A DNA stretch of 64,000 nucleotides, taken from the NCBI GenBank assembly GCA_934574095.1, contig CAKTMW010000003.1:1-64000 (forward strand), given 5' to 3'. The notes under the pieces were generated by a model. That model did not search any database and was not told the DNA's origin. It saw nothing but the letters and a program-made list of their open reading frames with translations. Shown here one piece after another: positions 1 to 8,230 of the stretch. This DNA comes from an uncultured Oscillospiraceae bacterium (GTDB taxonomy: Bacteria; Bacillota; Clostridia; Oscillospirales; Oscillospiraceae). The stretch's first letter is position 1; each line of letters starts with the position of its first letter. The translations under genes and the position numbers were made by a program.

Positions 1-291
1 GTCACCAAGGTCTGCGCCAACAGCTGCATCGCCTGCGGTATGTGCGAGCGTACCTGTAAGTTCGACGCCATCCACGTGGAGAACAACGTGGCCGTCATCG
101 ATTACAGCAAGTGCCGCAACTGCACCATGTGCGCCAAGGCTTGCCCCCGCAATGCCATCGAGCCCATCCCCACTCCGGAGGAGAAGGAGAAGTTCAAGGC
201 TGCGCAGAAGGCCGCTGCCGAGAAGAAGGCCGCTGCTGAAAAGGCTGCCAAGGAGGCCGCTGCCGCCGCCGAGGCTCCCAAGACCGAGTAA
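1..291 (+). CDS. rnfB: Electron transport complex subunit B (RnfB), C-terminal part
   Basis: The window opens inside this gene, so only the last 96 codons are visible. The fragment holds two ferredoxin-type clusters of the form CxxCxxCxxxC (fragment residues 9-19 and 38-48, the second followed by Pro), which would bind two [4Fe-4S] clusters. They are followed by a tail of about 45 residues made almost only of Ala, Lys and Glu. A two-cluster ferredoxin domain with an Ala/Lys-rich tail is typical of clostridial RnfB, which passes electrons from ferredoxin into the membrane-bound Rnf complex. The upstream rnf genes lie outside the window, so the family call is inference; another dicluster ferredoxin is possible. 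A strong terminator follows directly. Confidence 0.65.
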   Translation, partial: VTKVCANSCIACGMCERTCKFDAIHVENNVAVIDYSKCRNCTMCAKACPRNAIEPIPTPEEKEKFKAAQKAAAEKKAAAEKAAKEAAAAAEAPKTE

Positions 292-310
292 GGCATAAGC
301 GTATGAAAAC

Positions 311-347
311 AAGACCGGGTATGCGTGAAAACGCATACCCGGTCTTT
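311..347 (+). terminator. Rho-independent terminator after rnfB
   Basis: A near-perfect hairpin has arms AAGACCGGGTATGCG and CGCATACCCGGTCTT around a short TGAAAA loop, 20 bases after the rnfB stop codon. It closes the upstream operon. Confidence 0.85.
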
Positions 348-588
348 CGTCCTGTTGATCACCGCGGCTGCTTTCTCCCATAAGAAACCATATTTTTACA
401 GGCAAAATCCGCAACTTTTCCGCAAAAAAACGGTTGACATAACAGCGGTGGAAAAAGGTGTGGAAAATGTGTAAAACCCTGTGGAGACAGGGCTTGCGGC
501 GGTTGCGGCAATATTATTTTTTTTGCCCGCCTTTCAAACTTTTGCCGCAAAACCGCCGCCATAGCGCCGTCTTTCGACGGCAAGCCCC
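348..588. other. Intergenic region upstream of parE, no gene seen
   Basis: This stretch has no convincing reading frame. It holds a TTGACA at 433-438 without a good -10, a near-consensus DnaA-box-like TGTGGAAAA at 459-467, a small hairpin CCTGTGGAGACAGG at about 478-491, and a T-rich tract at about 515-523. Confidence 0.4.
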
Positions 589-617
589 TTGCGCCGCCCC
601 CAAAAATGCGGTACAAT
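589..617 (+). promoter_or_regulatory. Sigma-A-type promoter for parE
   Basis: TTGCGC (589-594) and TACAAT (612-617) are separated by 17 bases and lie about 50 bases before the parE start codon. Confidence 0.65.
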
Positions 618-669
618 ATATGGGATATTTTATGCGCTGAATCCTACAACCCTTGGAGGTTTCCCTTTT

Positions 670-2670
670 ATGCCAAAGAAGAACGTATACAACGACGACA
701 GTATCACCAGCCTGAAGGGCGCTGACCGTGTGCGGAAGCGCCCCGGCGTGATTTTCGGCTCCGACGGACTGGAGGGCTGCGAGCACGCGGTGTTTGAAAT
801 CCTCTCCAACTCCATCGACGAAGCCCGCGAGGGCCACGGCAACCTCATCACCGTCACCCGCTTTCAGGACAAGTCCGTGCAGGTGGAGGACATGGGCCGC
901 GGCTGCCCCGTGGACTGGAACGAGAAGGAGGGCCGCTACAACTGGGAGCTGGTGTTCTGCGAGCTGTACGCCGGCGGCAAGTACGACAACGAAAACAGCG
1001 AGAACTACGAGTTCTCCCTGGGTCTCAACGGCCTTGGCTCCTGCGCCACCCAGTACGCTTCCCAATACATGGACGTCACCGTCTGGCGGGGCGGCAAGGA
1101 GTACACCCTGCATTTTGAAAAGGGCGAGAACATCGGCGGCCTTCAGGTGAAGGAGCTGACCACCAATAAGAAGAAAACCGGCACCCGTATCCACTGGCTG
1201 CCGGATCTGGACGTGTTCACCGATATCGCCGTGCCCCTGGACTACTACCGGGACGCCATGAAGCGTCAGGCGGTGGTCAACGCCGGCGTCACCTTCCGCC
1301 TGCTGAACGAGACGGCGGCGGGCCAATTCGACACCGAGGAGTTCCTCTACCCCCGCGGCATCGAGGACTACATCGCTGAGCTGGCGGGGGACGACGCCCT
1401 CACCGAGCCGGTGTTCTGGGAGGCGGAGCGCCGGGGCCGCGACCGGGCCGACAAGCCGGAGTATAAGGTGAAGCTCAGCGTGGCGCTGTGCTTCTCCAAC
1501 CGGGTGTCCATCGTGGAGCACTATCACAACTCCAGCTTTCTGGAGCACGGCGGCAGCCCGGAAAAGGCCACCCGCCTGGCCCTGGTGGGCGCCATCGACA
1601 AGTATCTGCGGGAGAACAACAAGTACCTGAAATCCGAGGCCAAGATCACCTATCCCGACGTGCAGGACTGCCTGATCCTGGTCAGCAACAACTTCTCCAC
1701 CCAGACCAGCTACGAGAACCAGACCAAGAAGGCCATCACCAACAAGTTCGTGCAGGACGCCATGGCGGAGTTCCTCCGCAGCCGTCTGGAGATCTACTTC
1801 ATCGAGAATCACGACGCCGCCGAGAAGATCGCCGCCCAGGTGCTGATCAACAAGCGCAGCCGCGAAACGGCGGAAAAGACCCGCATCAACCAGAAGAAAA
1901 AGCTCACCGAGAAGATCGACATTGCCAACCGCGTCCAGAAGTTTGTGGACTGCCGCACCAAGGACGTGGAACGCCGGGAGCTGTACATCGTGGAGGGCGA
2001 CTCCGCGCTGGGCGCCTGCAAGCAGTCCCGTGACGCGGAGTTTCAGGGGCTGATGCCTGTCCGGGGCAAGATTTTGAACTGCCTGAAGGCCGACTATCCC
2101 CGCATTTTCAAAAGCGACGTCATCACCGACCTCATGAAGGTGCTGGGCTGCGGCGTGGAGGTCTCCGGCAAGGCCGTCAAGGACCTGAACCAGTTCGATT
2201 TGAATAACCTCCGCTGGAGCAAGGTGGTCATCTGCACCGATGGCGATGTGGACGGCTTCCAGATACGGACACTGATCCTGACCATGCTGTACCGCCTCTG
2301 CCCCACCCTGATCCGGGAGGGCAAGGTCTACATCGCCGAAACGCCCCTGTTCGAGATCACCTATAAGGACAAGACCGCCGAAAAGACGTGGTTCGCCTAT
2401 TCTGAAAAGGAGAAGGCGGATATTCTCCGCTCGCTGGAGGGCAAAAAGGTGAAGATCGACCGCTCCAAGGGCCTTGGCGAAAACGACCCGGAGATGATGT
2501 GGCTGACCACCATGAACCCGGAGACCCGCCGTCTCATCAAGGTGCTGCCCGACGACGTGGAGGAGACCGCCCGTGTCTTTGATCTCCTGCTGGGGGACAA
2601 TCTCTCCGGCCGCAAGGAGTACATCGCTGAAAACGGCCATAAATACATGGACATGATCGACGTGAGCTGA
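670..2670 (+). CDS. parE: DNA topoisomerase IV subunit B (type IIA, GyrB/ParE family)
   Basis: This 666-residue protein is the ATPase subunit of a type IIA topoisomerase, which unlinks daughter chromosomes using ATP. The GHKL ATPase motif is visible as E43, N47 and D50 in FEILSNSIDEA, matching the catalytic Glu, Asn and Asp of GyrB. The Toprim metal-binding residues are E442 (YIVEGDSA) and D524/D526/D528 (TDGDVDG). The length suits ParE; there is no long insertion like that of enterobacterial GyrB. The start at 670 is chosen because GGAGGT lies 9 bases before it; upstream codons in frame lack a ribosome binding site. The partner parC follows after a 170-base repeat-filled gap. Topoisomerase IV rather than gyrase is inferred from the partner, which lacks a GyrA box. 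Confidence 0.88.
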   Translation: MPKKNVYNDDSITSLKGADRVRKRPGVIFGSDGLEGCEHAVFEILSNSIDEAREGHGNLITVTRFQDKSVQVEDMGRGCPVDWNEKEGRYNWELVFCELYAGGKYDNENSENYEFSLGLNGLGSCATQYASQYMDVTVWRGGKEYTLHFEKGENIGGLQVKELTTNKKKTGTRIHWLPDLDVFTDIAVPLDYYRDAMKRQAVVNAGVTFRLLNETAAGQFDTEEFLYPRGIEDYIAELAGDDALTEPVFWEAERRGRDRADKPEYKVKLSVALCFSNRVSIVEHYHNSSFLEHGGSPEKATRLALVGAIDKYLRENNKYLKSEAKITYPDVQDCLILVSNNFSTQTSYENQTKKAITNKFVQDAMAEFLRSRLEIYFIENHDAAEKIAAQVLINKRSRETAEKTRINQKKKLTEKIDIANRVQKFVDCRTKDVERRELYIVEGDSALGACKQSRDAEFQGLMPVRGKILNCLKADYPRIFKSDVITDLMKVLGCGVEVSGKAVKDLNQFDLNNLRWSKVVICTDGDVDGFQIRTLILTMLYRLCPTLIREGKVYIAETPLFEITYKDKTAEKTWFAYSEKEKADILRSLEGKKVKIDRSKGLGENDPEMMWLTTMNPETRRLIKVLPDDVEETARVFDLLLGDNLSGRKEYIAENGHKYMDMIDVS

Positions 2671-2712
2671 GAAAAGGCGTCGCCTGAACAATGTGGTAGC
2701 TGCGCTTCATGT

Positions 2713-2808
2713 GTGTAGGGGAGGGGCTCTGCCCCTCCCGCCGATAAACGCAAATTCCCGCAGTATTATTGTAACGGGCGGGGTAGAACCCCGCCCCTAC
2801 ACCAAAGA
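2713..2808. repeat. REP-like palindrome pair between parE and parC
   Basis: Two modules occupy the gap. One has a GGGAGGGGCTCTGCCCCTCCC-type core without its first base (GGAGGGGCTCTGCCCCTCC), the other a GGGCGGGGTAGAACCCCGCCC-type core. Both carry the GTAGGGG or CCCCTAC flank shared by similar modules across the window, and they face each other as a larger inverted pair. Confidence 0.75.
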
Positions 2809-2841
2809 ATTACCGCCTACAAAAGAAAGGACATTGCTCCT

Positions 2842-5082
2842 ATGGCAAAAAAAACACCCTCCGACCGTACCGTCCACCGCCCGGCCGACCCCAATGTGAT
2901 GGGTCTGCGGGGCGTGGTGGTGGATCAGCCCATCACCGCCACGCTGGACGAAAACTATATGCCCTACGCCATGAGCGTCATCGTCTCCCGCGCCATCCCG
3001 GAGATCGACGGCTTCAAGCCCGCTCACCGGAAGCTGCTGTACACCATGTACAAGATGGGGCTTCTCACCGGCAGCCGCACCAAGTCCGCCAACATCGTGG
3101 GCCAGACCATGCGCCTGAACCCCCACGGAGACCAAGCCATCTACGAAACCATGGTGCGTCTGGCCAAGGGCAACGAGGCCCTGCTGCACCCCTTTGTGGA
3201 CAGCAAGGGCAACTTCGGCAAGGTCTACTCCCGCGACATGGCCTACGCTGCCAGCCGCTATACCGAGGCCAAGCTCTCCCCCATCTGCGCCGAGCTGTTC
3301 CGGGACCTGGACTGCGACGCTGTGGACTTCGTGGACAACTACGACAACACCATGAAGGAGCCGTCCCTGCTGCCCACCACCTTCCCCAATGTGCTGGTGA
3401 GCGCCAATCAGGGCATCGCCGTGGGCATGGCGTCCCAAATCTGTGGCTTCAATCTGGGCGAGGTGTGCGACACCACCATCGCCTATCTGAAAAACCCCGA
3501 CCACGACATCTCCTCCACCCTGTTGGCACCGGACTTCCCCACCGGCGGTCAGATCCTGTGCGATGCGGACGAACTGCGGGAGATCTACCGCACCGGCCGG
3601 GGCGGCGTGAAGATCCGCAGCCGCTACCGCTACGATAAAAAGGAGAATTTGATCGAGGTCTACGAGATCCCCTACTCCACCTCCATCGAGGCCATTCTGG
3701 ACAAGGTGGCGGAGCTGGTGAAGGCCGGCAAGGTGAAGGAGATCAACGACATGCGGGACGAGAGCGACCTCAGCGGCCTGAAGCTGGCCATCGACCTGAA
3801 GCGGGGCGTGGACCCGGATAAGCTGATGACCAAGCTCTACCGCCTGACGCCCTTGCAGGACACCGTCAGCTGCAATTTCAACATCCTCATCGCCGGCCAG
3901 CCCCGCGTGCTGGGTGTGGGCGGCATTCTGGAGGAGTGGACGGCTTGGCGCACCGAGTGCGTCAAGCGCCGTGTGTACTTTATCCTGAAGAAGAAGCAGG
4001 ACAAGCTGCACCTGCTGCAGGGTCTGAAGCGCATCCTGCTGGACATTGACAAGGCCATCCGCACCATCCGGGAGACGGAGGAGGAGGCGGAGGTCATCCC
4101 CAATCTGATGATCGCCTTCGGCATCGATCAGGTGCAGGCGGAGTACGTGGCGGAGATCAAGCTACGCAACATCAATAAGGAGTACATCCTCAAGCGGGTG
4201 GCGGAGACCGAGACCCTGGCCGACGAGATCGCCGACCTGGAGGACACCCTGGCCCGCCCCCAGCGCATCCGCCGCATCATCATCGACGAGCTGACCGACG
4301 TGCGGAAGAAATACGCCATCCCCCGCCATACCGAGATCGTCTACGGTCACGAGCTGCCCGAGGAGCCGGAGGAGGAGCCGGTGGATGACTATCCGGTGCA
4401 TCTGTTCCTCAGCCGTCAGGGCTACTTCAAGAAGATCACGCCCCAGTCCCTTCGTATGTCCGGCGAGCAGAAGTACAAGGAGGGCGACGGCCCCGCCCAG
4501 TATTTCGAGTCCACCAACGCCGCCGAGCTGCTGTTCTTCACCGACCGCCAGCAGGTCTACAAGACCCGCGCCAGCGAGTTCGGCGAGACCAAGGCCTCGG
4601 CCCTGGGCGACTACCTGCCCGCCAAGCTGGGCATGGAGGACGGCGAGAACGTGCTCTATCTGGCGCTGGCCGGGGATTACAGCGGCTTCATGCTGTTCTT
4701 CTTTGAAAGCGGCAAGGCCGCCAAGGTGCCACTGACCGCCTACGCCACCACCTCCAACCGCCGCCGCCTGACCGGCGCCTACAGCGACAAAGCGCCCCTG
4801 ACGGCCATTCTGGCCATGAAGGAGGACGAGGAGCTGGCGCTCTACACCAACGAGCCCCGGTGTCTGCTGATGCATACGGCGTCCCTGTCCCCCAAGACCA
4901 CCCGCGCCACACAGGGCGTGGCGGTCATGACCATCAAAACCAAGTACCATCTGGAGCGGGTCGTCCCCGTGGCGGAGACGGGCATCACCAATCCCGCCCG
5001 CTACCGCACCCGCACCATCCCCGCCGCCGGCGCGCTGGTAAAGCCGGAGGACAGCGACGAGAAGCAGATCACGCTGCTGTAA
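2842..5082 (+). CDS. parC: DNA topoisomerase IV subunit A
   Basis: This 746-residue protein is the DNA-cleaving and rejoining subunit that partners ParE. The breakage-reunion domain begins with YMPYAMSVIVSRAIPEIDG and FKPAHRKLLYTMY, and the catalytic tyrosine is Y140 in AASRYTE. A long coiled-coil stretch (about residues 370-480) precedes a C-terminal beta-pinwheel region. I see no QRRGGKG-type GyrA box there, which favours topoisomerase IV over gyrase. The start ATG follows an AAAGGA ribosome binding site. It is probably co-transcribed with parE, although the repeat pair between them could affect read-through. Confidence 0.87.
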   Translation: MAKKTPSDRTVHRPADPNVMGLRGVVVDQPITATLDENYMPYAMSVIVSRAIPEIDGFKPAHRKLLYTMYKMGLLTGSRTKSANIVGQTMRLNPHGDQAIYETMVRLAKGNEALLHPFVDSKGNFGKVYSRDMAYAASRYTEAKLSPICAELFRDLDCDAVDFVDNYDNTMKEPSLLPTTFPNVLVSANQGIAVGMASQICGFNLGEVCDTTIAYLKNPDHDISSTLLAPDFPTGGQILCDADELREIYRTGRGGVKIRSRYRYDKKENLIEVYEIPYSTSIEAILDKVAELVKAGKVKEINDMRDESDLSGLKLAIDLKRGVDPDKLMTKLYRLTPLQDTVSCNFNILIAGQPRVLGVGGILEEWTAWRTECVKRRVYFILKKKQDKLHLLQGLKRILLDIDKAIRTIRETEEEAEVIPNLMIAFGIDQVQAEYVAEIKLRNINKEYILKRVAETETLADEIADLEDTLARPQRIRRIIIDELTDVRKKYAIPRHTEIVYGHELPEEPEEEPVDDYPVHLFLSRQGYFKKITPQSLRMSGEQKYKEGDGPAQYFESTNAAELLFFTDRQQVYKTRASEFGETKASALGDYLPAKLGMEDGENVLYLALAGDYSGFMLFFFESGKAAKVPLTAYATTSNRRRLTGAYSDKAPLTAILAMKEDEELALYTNEPRCLLMHTASLSPKTTRATQGVAVMTIKTKYHLERVVPVAETGITNPARYRTRTIPAAGALVKPEDSDEKQITLL

Positions 5083-5310
5083 ACACTGGCATGAAATCTT
5101 CGATTTCATTGCCAAATTGGGGATCGCGGCCGCCCGAAACCGCTGTTTTGTTCCGCGGGCGACCGCAAGGGTCGCCCCTACAATGTCATTGCGAGCCAGT
5201 GCGAACACTGGTGTGACATCCGATGTACCATCGGCAGCGGGGCACATTGGCCCCGCCCTACAAAAGCGCCGCCGGAGAATATCCGTAGGGGGCGATGCCC
5301 ACATCGCCCC
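5083..5310. repeat. Mixed palindromic repeats downstream of parC
   Basis: No gene is visible. In order there are: a hairpin around GAAATCTTCGATTTC (about 5093-5107; a variant with different arms lies near 24692), a REP module GGGCGACCGCAAGGGTCGCCC (about 5158-5178), the start of a TGTCATTGCGAG-type element (about 5183-5225), GGGGCACATTGGCCCCGCC (about 5239-5257) and GGGGGCGATGCCCACATCGCCCC without its outer bases (about 5287-5310). Confidence 0.6.
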
Positions 5311-5549
5311 GTCGAACAACGCTTTGGTGTCTGCCATTGAGCACATGAGTGGCAGCGGCGCAAGAAGAAAGTCGATGCGTCATGCGCAACGAAATCAAAC
5401 GTTTTCCGTGAACGTGTGGAAAAAGGCCACAAATTCGCAGCGGAAACAGCGCGCAGGAAGTCTTGAAACCTGGGTTTCAAGTTGTCCTTTTGGGTACTTT
5501 TGGGACAATGGCCAAAAGTACCTCGTCCCCGCAGGGACGAAACACCCCT
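5311..5549. repeat. Foldback repeat, half copy A
   Basis: This is the right half of the large modular foldback element described in the findings. It runs from the loop of the central GCAGCGGCGC hairpin (GTGGCAGCGGCGC at about 5351), through the conserved CGTGAACGTG block, to three nested end hairpins: TTGAAACCTGGGTTTCAA, TACTTTTGGGACAATGGCCAAAAGTA (arms TACTTTTGG and CCAAAAGTA), and CGTCCCCGCAGGGACG. The left half is replaced by a REP module. Confidence 0.7.
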
Positions 5550-5571
5550 CACAAGAAAAGGAGGAACTCCC

Positions 5572-6219
5572 ATGAAACGCCGTATCACCGCCCTGCTGCT
5601 GGCCCTTGCCATGGCCCTGCCGCTGGCGGGCTGCTCCCTGCTGGAGCGCAGCTACAGCAGCGTGGAGCGCCACGACTCCTCCTACTACGAGAGCGCCGAC
5701 AAGGACGTTCTCCAGCCGGAGAACTATCAGGACCTGGTCAACGCCCTGCTGGTGCTGGTGGACGACCACGCGGCGGAGGGCACCATCTGGCTGTCCTCCG
5801 GCAACGATGTTCTGAACCCGGAGGAGGCCATCGACCGGGCCTGTCAGGAGGTCCAGCGGGAGACCCCCATGGGGGCCTACGCTGTGGAGTATATCACCTA
5901 CACCGTGTCCCAGGACAACCGGGCGTACAGTGAGATCAAGCTGGCGCTGGGCTATCGCCGCACCGAGGCCCAGGTGAAGAGCATCGTCCACGCCACCAGC
6001 ATTTCCGCCCTTCACGCCCTGCTGACCGCCGCCGCCGAGAATGACGCGGCGGAGCTGGTGGTCCAGGTGGGCTATTTCCAGGACCAGGCCCAGGAGGTCC
6101 GGGACATCGCCGCCCAGGTGGAGCGGGAGATATCCGGCGCGGAGGAGCCTACTTGGCAGGTGGAGTTCTATCCCAACGAGAGCGCCGCGGGAATTATTGA
6201 GATTTTATTGAAAAACTAA
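5572..6219 (+). CDS. Putative lipoprotein of unknown function
   Basis: The product has 215 residues and I do not recognise its family. It begins with a lipoprotein signal peptide: basic MKRR, a hydrophobic stretch of Leu and Ala, and a lipobox LAGC with the lipidated Cys near residue 20. The mature part is soluble and acidic, has no further membrane segment, and contains no obvious catalytic motif; it looks mostly helical. A GAGGAA ribosome binding site lies just before the ATG. It is probably anchored on the outer face of the membrane. A tRNA-Gly gene with its own promoter follows, so it is likely a single-gene unit. Confidence 0.7.
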   Translation: MKRRITALLLALAMALPLAGCSLLERSYSSVERHDSSYYESADKDVLQPENYQDLVNALLVLVDDHAAEGTIWLSSGNDVLNPEEAIDRACQEVQRETPMGAYAVEYITYTVSQDNRAYSEIKLALGYRRTEAQVKSIVHATSISALHALLTAAAENDAAELVVQVGYFQDQAQEVRDIAAQVEREISGAEEPTWQVEFYPNESAAGIIEILLKN

Positions 6220-6229
6220 AAATGCGGGA

Positions 6230-6258
6230 TTGACAAACGCCGATTCTTGTGCTACAAT
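6230..6258 (+). promoter_or_regulatory. Sigma-A promoter for tRNA-Gly
   Basis: A consensus TTGACA (6230-6235) and TACAAT (6253-6258) are spaced by exactly 17 bases, 13 bases before the tRNA. Confidence 0.88.
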
Positions 6259-6271
6259 CAATCTTGCGTTT

Positions 6272-6347
6272 GCGGGCGTAGCTCATCTGGTAGAGCGCGA
6301 CCTTGCCAAGGTCGAGGTAGCGAGTTCGAGCCTCGTCGCCCGCTCCA
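6272..6347 (+). tRNA. tRNA-Gly (anticodon GCC)
   Basis: The sequence folds as a cloverleaf. The acceptor stem GCGGGCG pairs with CGCCCGC, the anticodon loop is TTGCCAA (GCC, reading glycine GGC/GGU), and the T loop is TTCGAGC. The CCA end is encoded at 6345-6347. Confidence 0.95.
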
Positions 6348-6384
6348 AAAAGAAACACCATCCAAAAGGATGGTGTTTCTTTTT
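6347..6384 (+). terminator. Terminator of tRNA-Gly
   Basis: A perfect hairpin, AGAAACACCATCC paired with GGATGGTGTTTCT around AAAA, ends in a run of T and starts directly at the tRNA CCA end. Confidence 0.9.
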
Positions 6385-6581
6385 GGAATGGCACGGGCCG
6401 AGGCTCGAACAGGGCACGAGCGAAGCGAGAAAAACGTGCCGGTGGCACGTTTTGGTGCCCGCGTGCGTGTCGCGGCGCTGAGCGCCGCGAGCGGGCCTCG
6501 TCGTCGCCTCGGCTGTGCCCTCGTCGTGTCAGCCAATGCCCGTCCCCGTTCGGGGCCTGGCCTTTCTTTTGCTTCTGTACA
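6385..6581. repeat. GC-rich hairpin repeat between tRNA-Gly and the XRE gene
   Basis: This stretch has no supported gene. It contains AACGTGCCGGTGGCACGTT (about 6434-6452), related in layout to the inserts near 43330 and 50405, followed by a GCGGCGCTGAGCGCCGC hairpin (about 6472-6488). It ends just before the XRE reading frame. Confidence 0.45.
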
Positions 6582-7259
6582 ATGTATGAAAAAAGAGGTG
6601 AACTGCCGGTATCGAGAAAACATGACCAAACCGCAAACAATGTAGGAAGTACGCTGCGTACTATGCGCGAGGAACGCAAGATGACCCGCGAAAAACTCTC
6701 TGAACGAGCCGAGCTGGGGCTGCGGCACGTGGTCGCCATCGAACTCGGTGAAAAGAATCCCAGCGTCGATACGTTGATTCGATTTGTTCGCAGCCTTGCC
6801 GCTCCGGCTGATCGAATATTCTATCCGGAAACATATTCAGGTGACAGTGACATGGAGCTTATATCCAGGCTATCCGCGACGTGTTCACCAAAACAGCGGA
6901 AAATGATCATCGCCTTCATTGAGATGATGCTGGATCATGAGGAGTTTGAATACCATGCCTCCCATCGTCATATCGAGGCCGGTGCTCCTGCACCTGCTCC
7001 GGAAACGGCGGCTCCAAGCGCCGCAGCCGACCGAACTCCGTTTCCACCACGCCGTCATGCTCCATGCAGTCCGCGCCGTAGCGTTCAAAGTCCATGTATC
7101 CTTCCAGCTCCGCGATGCTCTCGTCATCCAGTTCCAGCCGCTCCTGCAAGCGCTGTTGGCCGTAGCTGTAGGTGTCGACGATGCGTTGGTAGTTGTCCAT
7201 CTCCTGCAAGAGCTCACGTGCCCGGTGCAGCGTATCAGGCCGCTCGGCATCCAGAATAG
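6582..7259 (+). CDS. XRE-family helix-turn-helix regulator, probably decayed at both ends
   Basis: Residues about 20-75 form a Cro/CI-type helix-turn-helix domain (TLRTMREERKMTREKLSERAE, shown here only in part as KMTREKLSERAELGLRHV), followed by a short helical tail that ends naturally near position 6955. From there the frame simply runs on, antisense to the recombinase remnant, in low-complexity Ala/Pro/Arg sequence that is unlikely to be functional. The AGAGGTG ribosome binding site at about 6592-6598 lies downstream of the only ATG. Its expected start position, before the SRKHDQ block, is GTA rather than GTG. The gene may therefore be poorly translated or dead. It sits in a mobile-element scar between two tRNA genes. 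Confidence 0.5.
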   Translation: MYEKRGELPVSRKHDQTANNVGSTLRTMREERKMTREKLSERAELGLRHVVAIELGEKNPSVDTLIRFVRSLAAPADRIFYPETYSGDSDMELISRLSATCSPKQRKMIIAFIEMMLDHEEFEYHASHRHIEAGAPAPAPETAAPSAAADRTPFPPRRHAPCSPRRSVQSPCILPAPRCSRHPVPAAPASAVGRSCRCRRCVGSCPSPARAHVPGAAYQAARHPE

Positions 7260-7440
7260 CATCACGCTTCTTGGCAGAGACCTTGAAGCCAGACACACCT
7301 TTTTCCGAGAATTCCCGGACGATATCCCAGCCCATTTGTGCAGCGAACTCATGGCATCGCTGTTTCTGCATGGGAATATCATCCTTCTCGACCTGCTTCA
7401 GCGTGGAAACACGGTACAGGCAGCAAACTTTTTTACCCAA
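6916..7440 (-). pseudogene. Serine recombinase (TnpX/resolvase type), truncated remnant
   Basis: The TTG start at 7440 has a good GGAGG ribosome binding site. The first 65 residues match the N-terminal catalytic part of a large serine recombinase, with the nucleophile region YRVST and the block QKQRCHEFAAQMGW. After KKRDAILD the reading frame passes abruptly into unrelated, acidic sequence, and the rest of the catalytic, recombinase and zinc-ribbon domains are missing. This looks like a deletion joining the recombinase start to another gene's end. Large serine recombinases normally have 450-550 residues, so this one cannot act alone. TnpW-like and AbrB-like genes lie directly upstream on the same strand, as in Tn4451-type elements. 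Confidence 0.6.
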
Positions 7441-7452
7441 GGCGGTACCTCC

Positions 7453-7596
7453 TTACGCTTGCAGCGTCCGAATGTAGCTGTTTTTCAGGATCGCACGAAT
7501 AGCATCCGCTGCATCGCTGTCCGGGAAGGGTGTAAAAGTAAGATGTACATGAAGTCCGTTTACCTCCAGCGTCATCGTGTTCTTAGTAGCCGTCAT
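7453..7596 (-). CDS. TnpW-like small transposon protein
   Basis: This 47-residue product (MTATKNTMTLEVNGLHVH... IRAILKNSYI) resembles the small TnpW-type proteins found next to serine recombinases in clostridial transposons; their role is unknown. The ATG has a clear AAGGAGG ribosome binding site 8 bases upstream. Its start overlaps the end of the AbrB-like gene by 14 bases and its stop lies just before the recombinase ribosome binding site, so the three genes form one operon. The family assignment comes from size, position and sequence style only. Confidence 0.55.
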   Translation of the reverse strand: MTATKNTMTLEVNGLHVHLTFTPFPDSDAADAIRAILKNSYIRTLQA

Positions 7597-8086
7597 GGAA
7601 TGAGCCTCCTTCCGTAATATCCGGTTCATTTGCAAATTGTTGAGCGCGATCATTGGCCGCCCGCAAGCGGTCAACGACCTCGCTCAATTCGTCCTCGTTC
7701 AATGCGGAATCTTCAGCGATGATAATGGCACCTTCGACGCAAATGACCTGTACTTCACCATCGGGATCAATGCCCGCTTCCTCCAGCAGCGGCTGGGGCA
7801 CAGCGATTCGTTGGGAGCAATCCATCTCGGAGAGCGAAACAGAGGACACCGTGAACTCGCTGTATTGGTTCGCAAGGTCATCATCGGCAATATAGGCCAC
7901 AAACACGTTTTGACCAGGTGACAACCCCATTTCAGCCAGGTCAGTGGCGGGGATCACCAGCCGACCCTCGTCGCCGATGGTATATGAGCTTTCAGAGATT
8001 CTGATATGTTTTGTCCAGAAAACGCAAAAAGAGCGCCGATTCGATGGTTTTATGAAACCAACAAACCGACGCTCTCGTTTTTCCAT
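7583..8086 (-). CDS. AbrB/MazE/SpoVT-type transcription factor of a mobile element, start uncertain
   Basis: The core reads ISESSYTIGDEGRLVIP..., a swapped-hairpin AbrB-type DNA-binding domain, followed by a second half with a similar IAVPQPLLEEAGI segment and an acidic C-terminus. Such proteins often precede TnpW and a serine recombinase in conjugative transposons. No good start codon lies directly before the conserved core: the in-frame ATG at 8086 would translate through an inverted repeat (8026-8083). The 5' end has probably been lost or rearranged, and the gene may be dead. About 140 residues of the C-terminal part are intact. Confidence 0.5.
   Translation of the reverse strand: MEKRERRFVGFIKPSNRRSFCVFWTKHIRISESSYTIGDEGRLVIPATDLAEMGLSPGQNVFVAYIADDDLANQYSEFTVSSVSLSEMDCSQRIAVPQPLLEEAGIDPDGEVQVICVEGAIIIAEDSALNEDELSEVVDRLRAANDRAQQFANEPDITEGGSFHDGY
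8026..8083. repeat. Imperfect inverted repeat at the edge of the mobile-element scar
   Basis: AAAAAGAGCGCCG and CGACGCTCTCGTTTTT enclose a smaller hairpin GGTTTTATGAAACC. It could be a bidirectional terminator or an element boundary. Confidence 0.5.
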
Positions 8087-8191
8087 ATGTTGTTTTTCAG
8101 ATGCGAACCACTTGGGGGCAGCACTTCCAACGGCGTTCAAAACCCACCGGAAACGCTCGGTTCGCATCCGCACAAAACTCCTCAAAAAGTT

Positions 8192-8229
8192 ACAAAAAAG
8201 CTGTGAAATATGAAATTTCACAGCTTTTC
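8192..8229 (-). terminator. Terminator of tRNA-Ala
   Basis: On the minus strand AAAAGCTGTGAAATT pairs with AATTTCACAGCTTTT (one asymmetric base) and runs into six T, two bases after the tRNA 3' end. Confidence 0.85.
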
Positions 8230-8230
8230 G

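Noticed and set aside
514-2691. A 725-codon minus-strand frame opposite parE
   Set aside because: Shadow of parE; composition is non-protein-like and it crosses the parE promoter.
2842-5082. Gyrase A rather than topoisomerase IV subunit A
   Set aside because: No GyrA-box-like QRRGGKG is visible in the C-terminal region, and the pair lies away from recF-remB where gyrB-gyrA normally follow.
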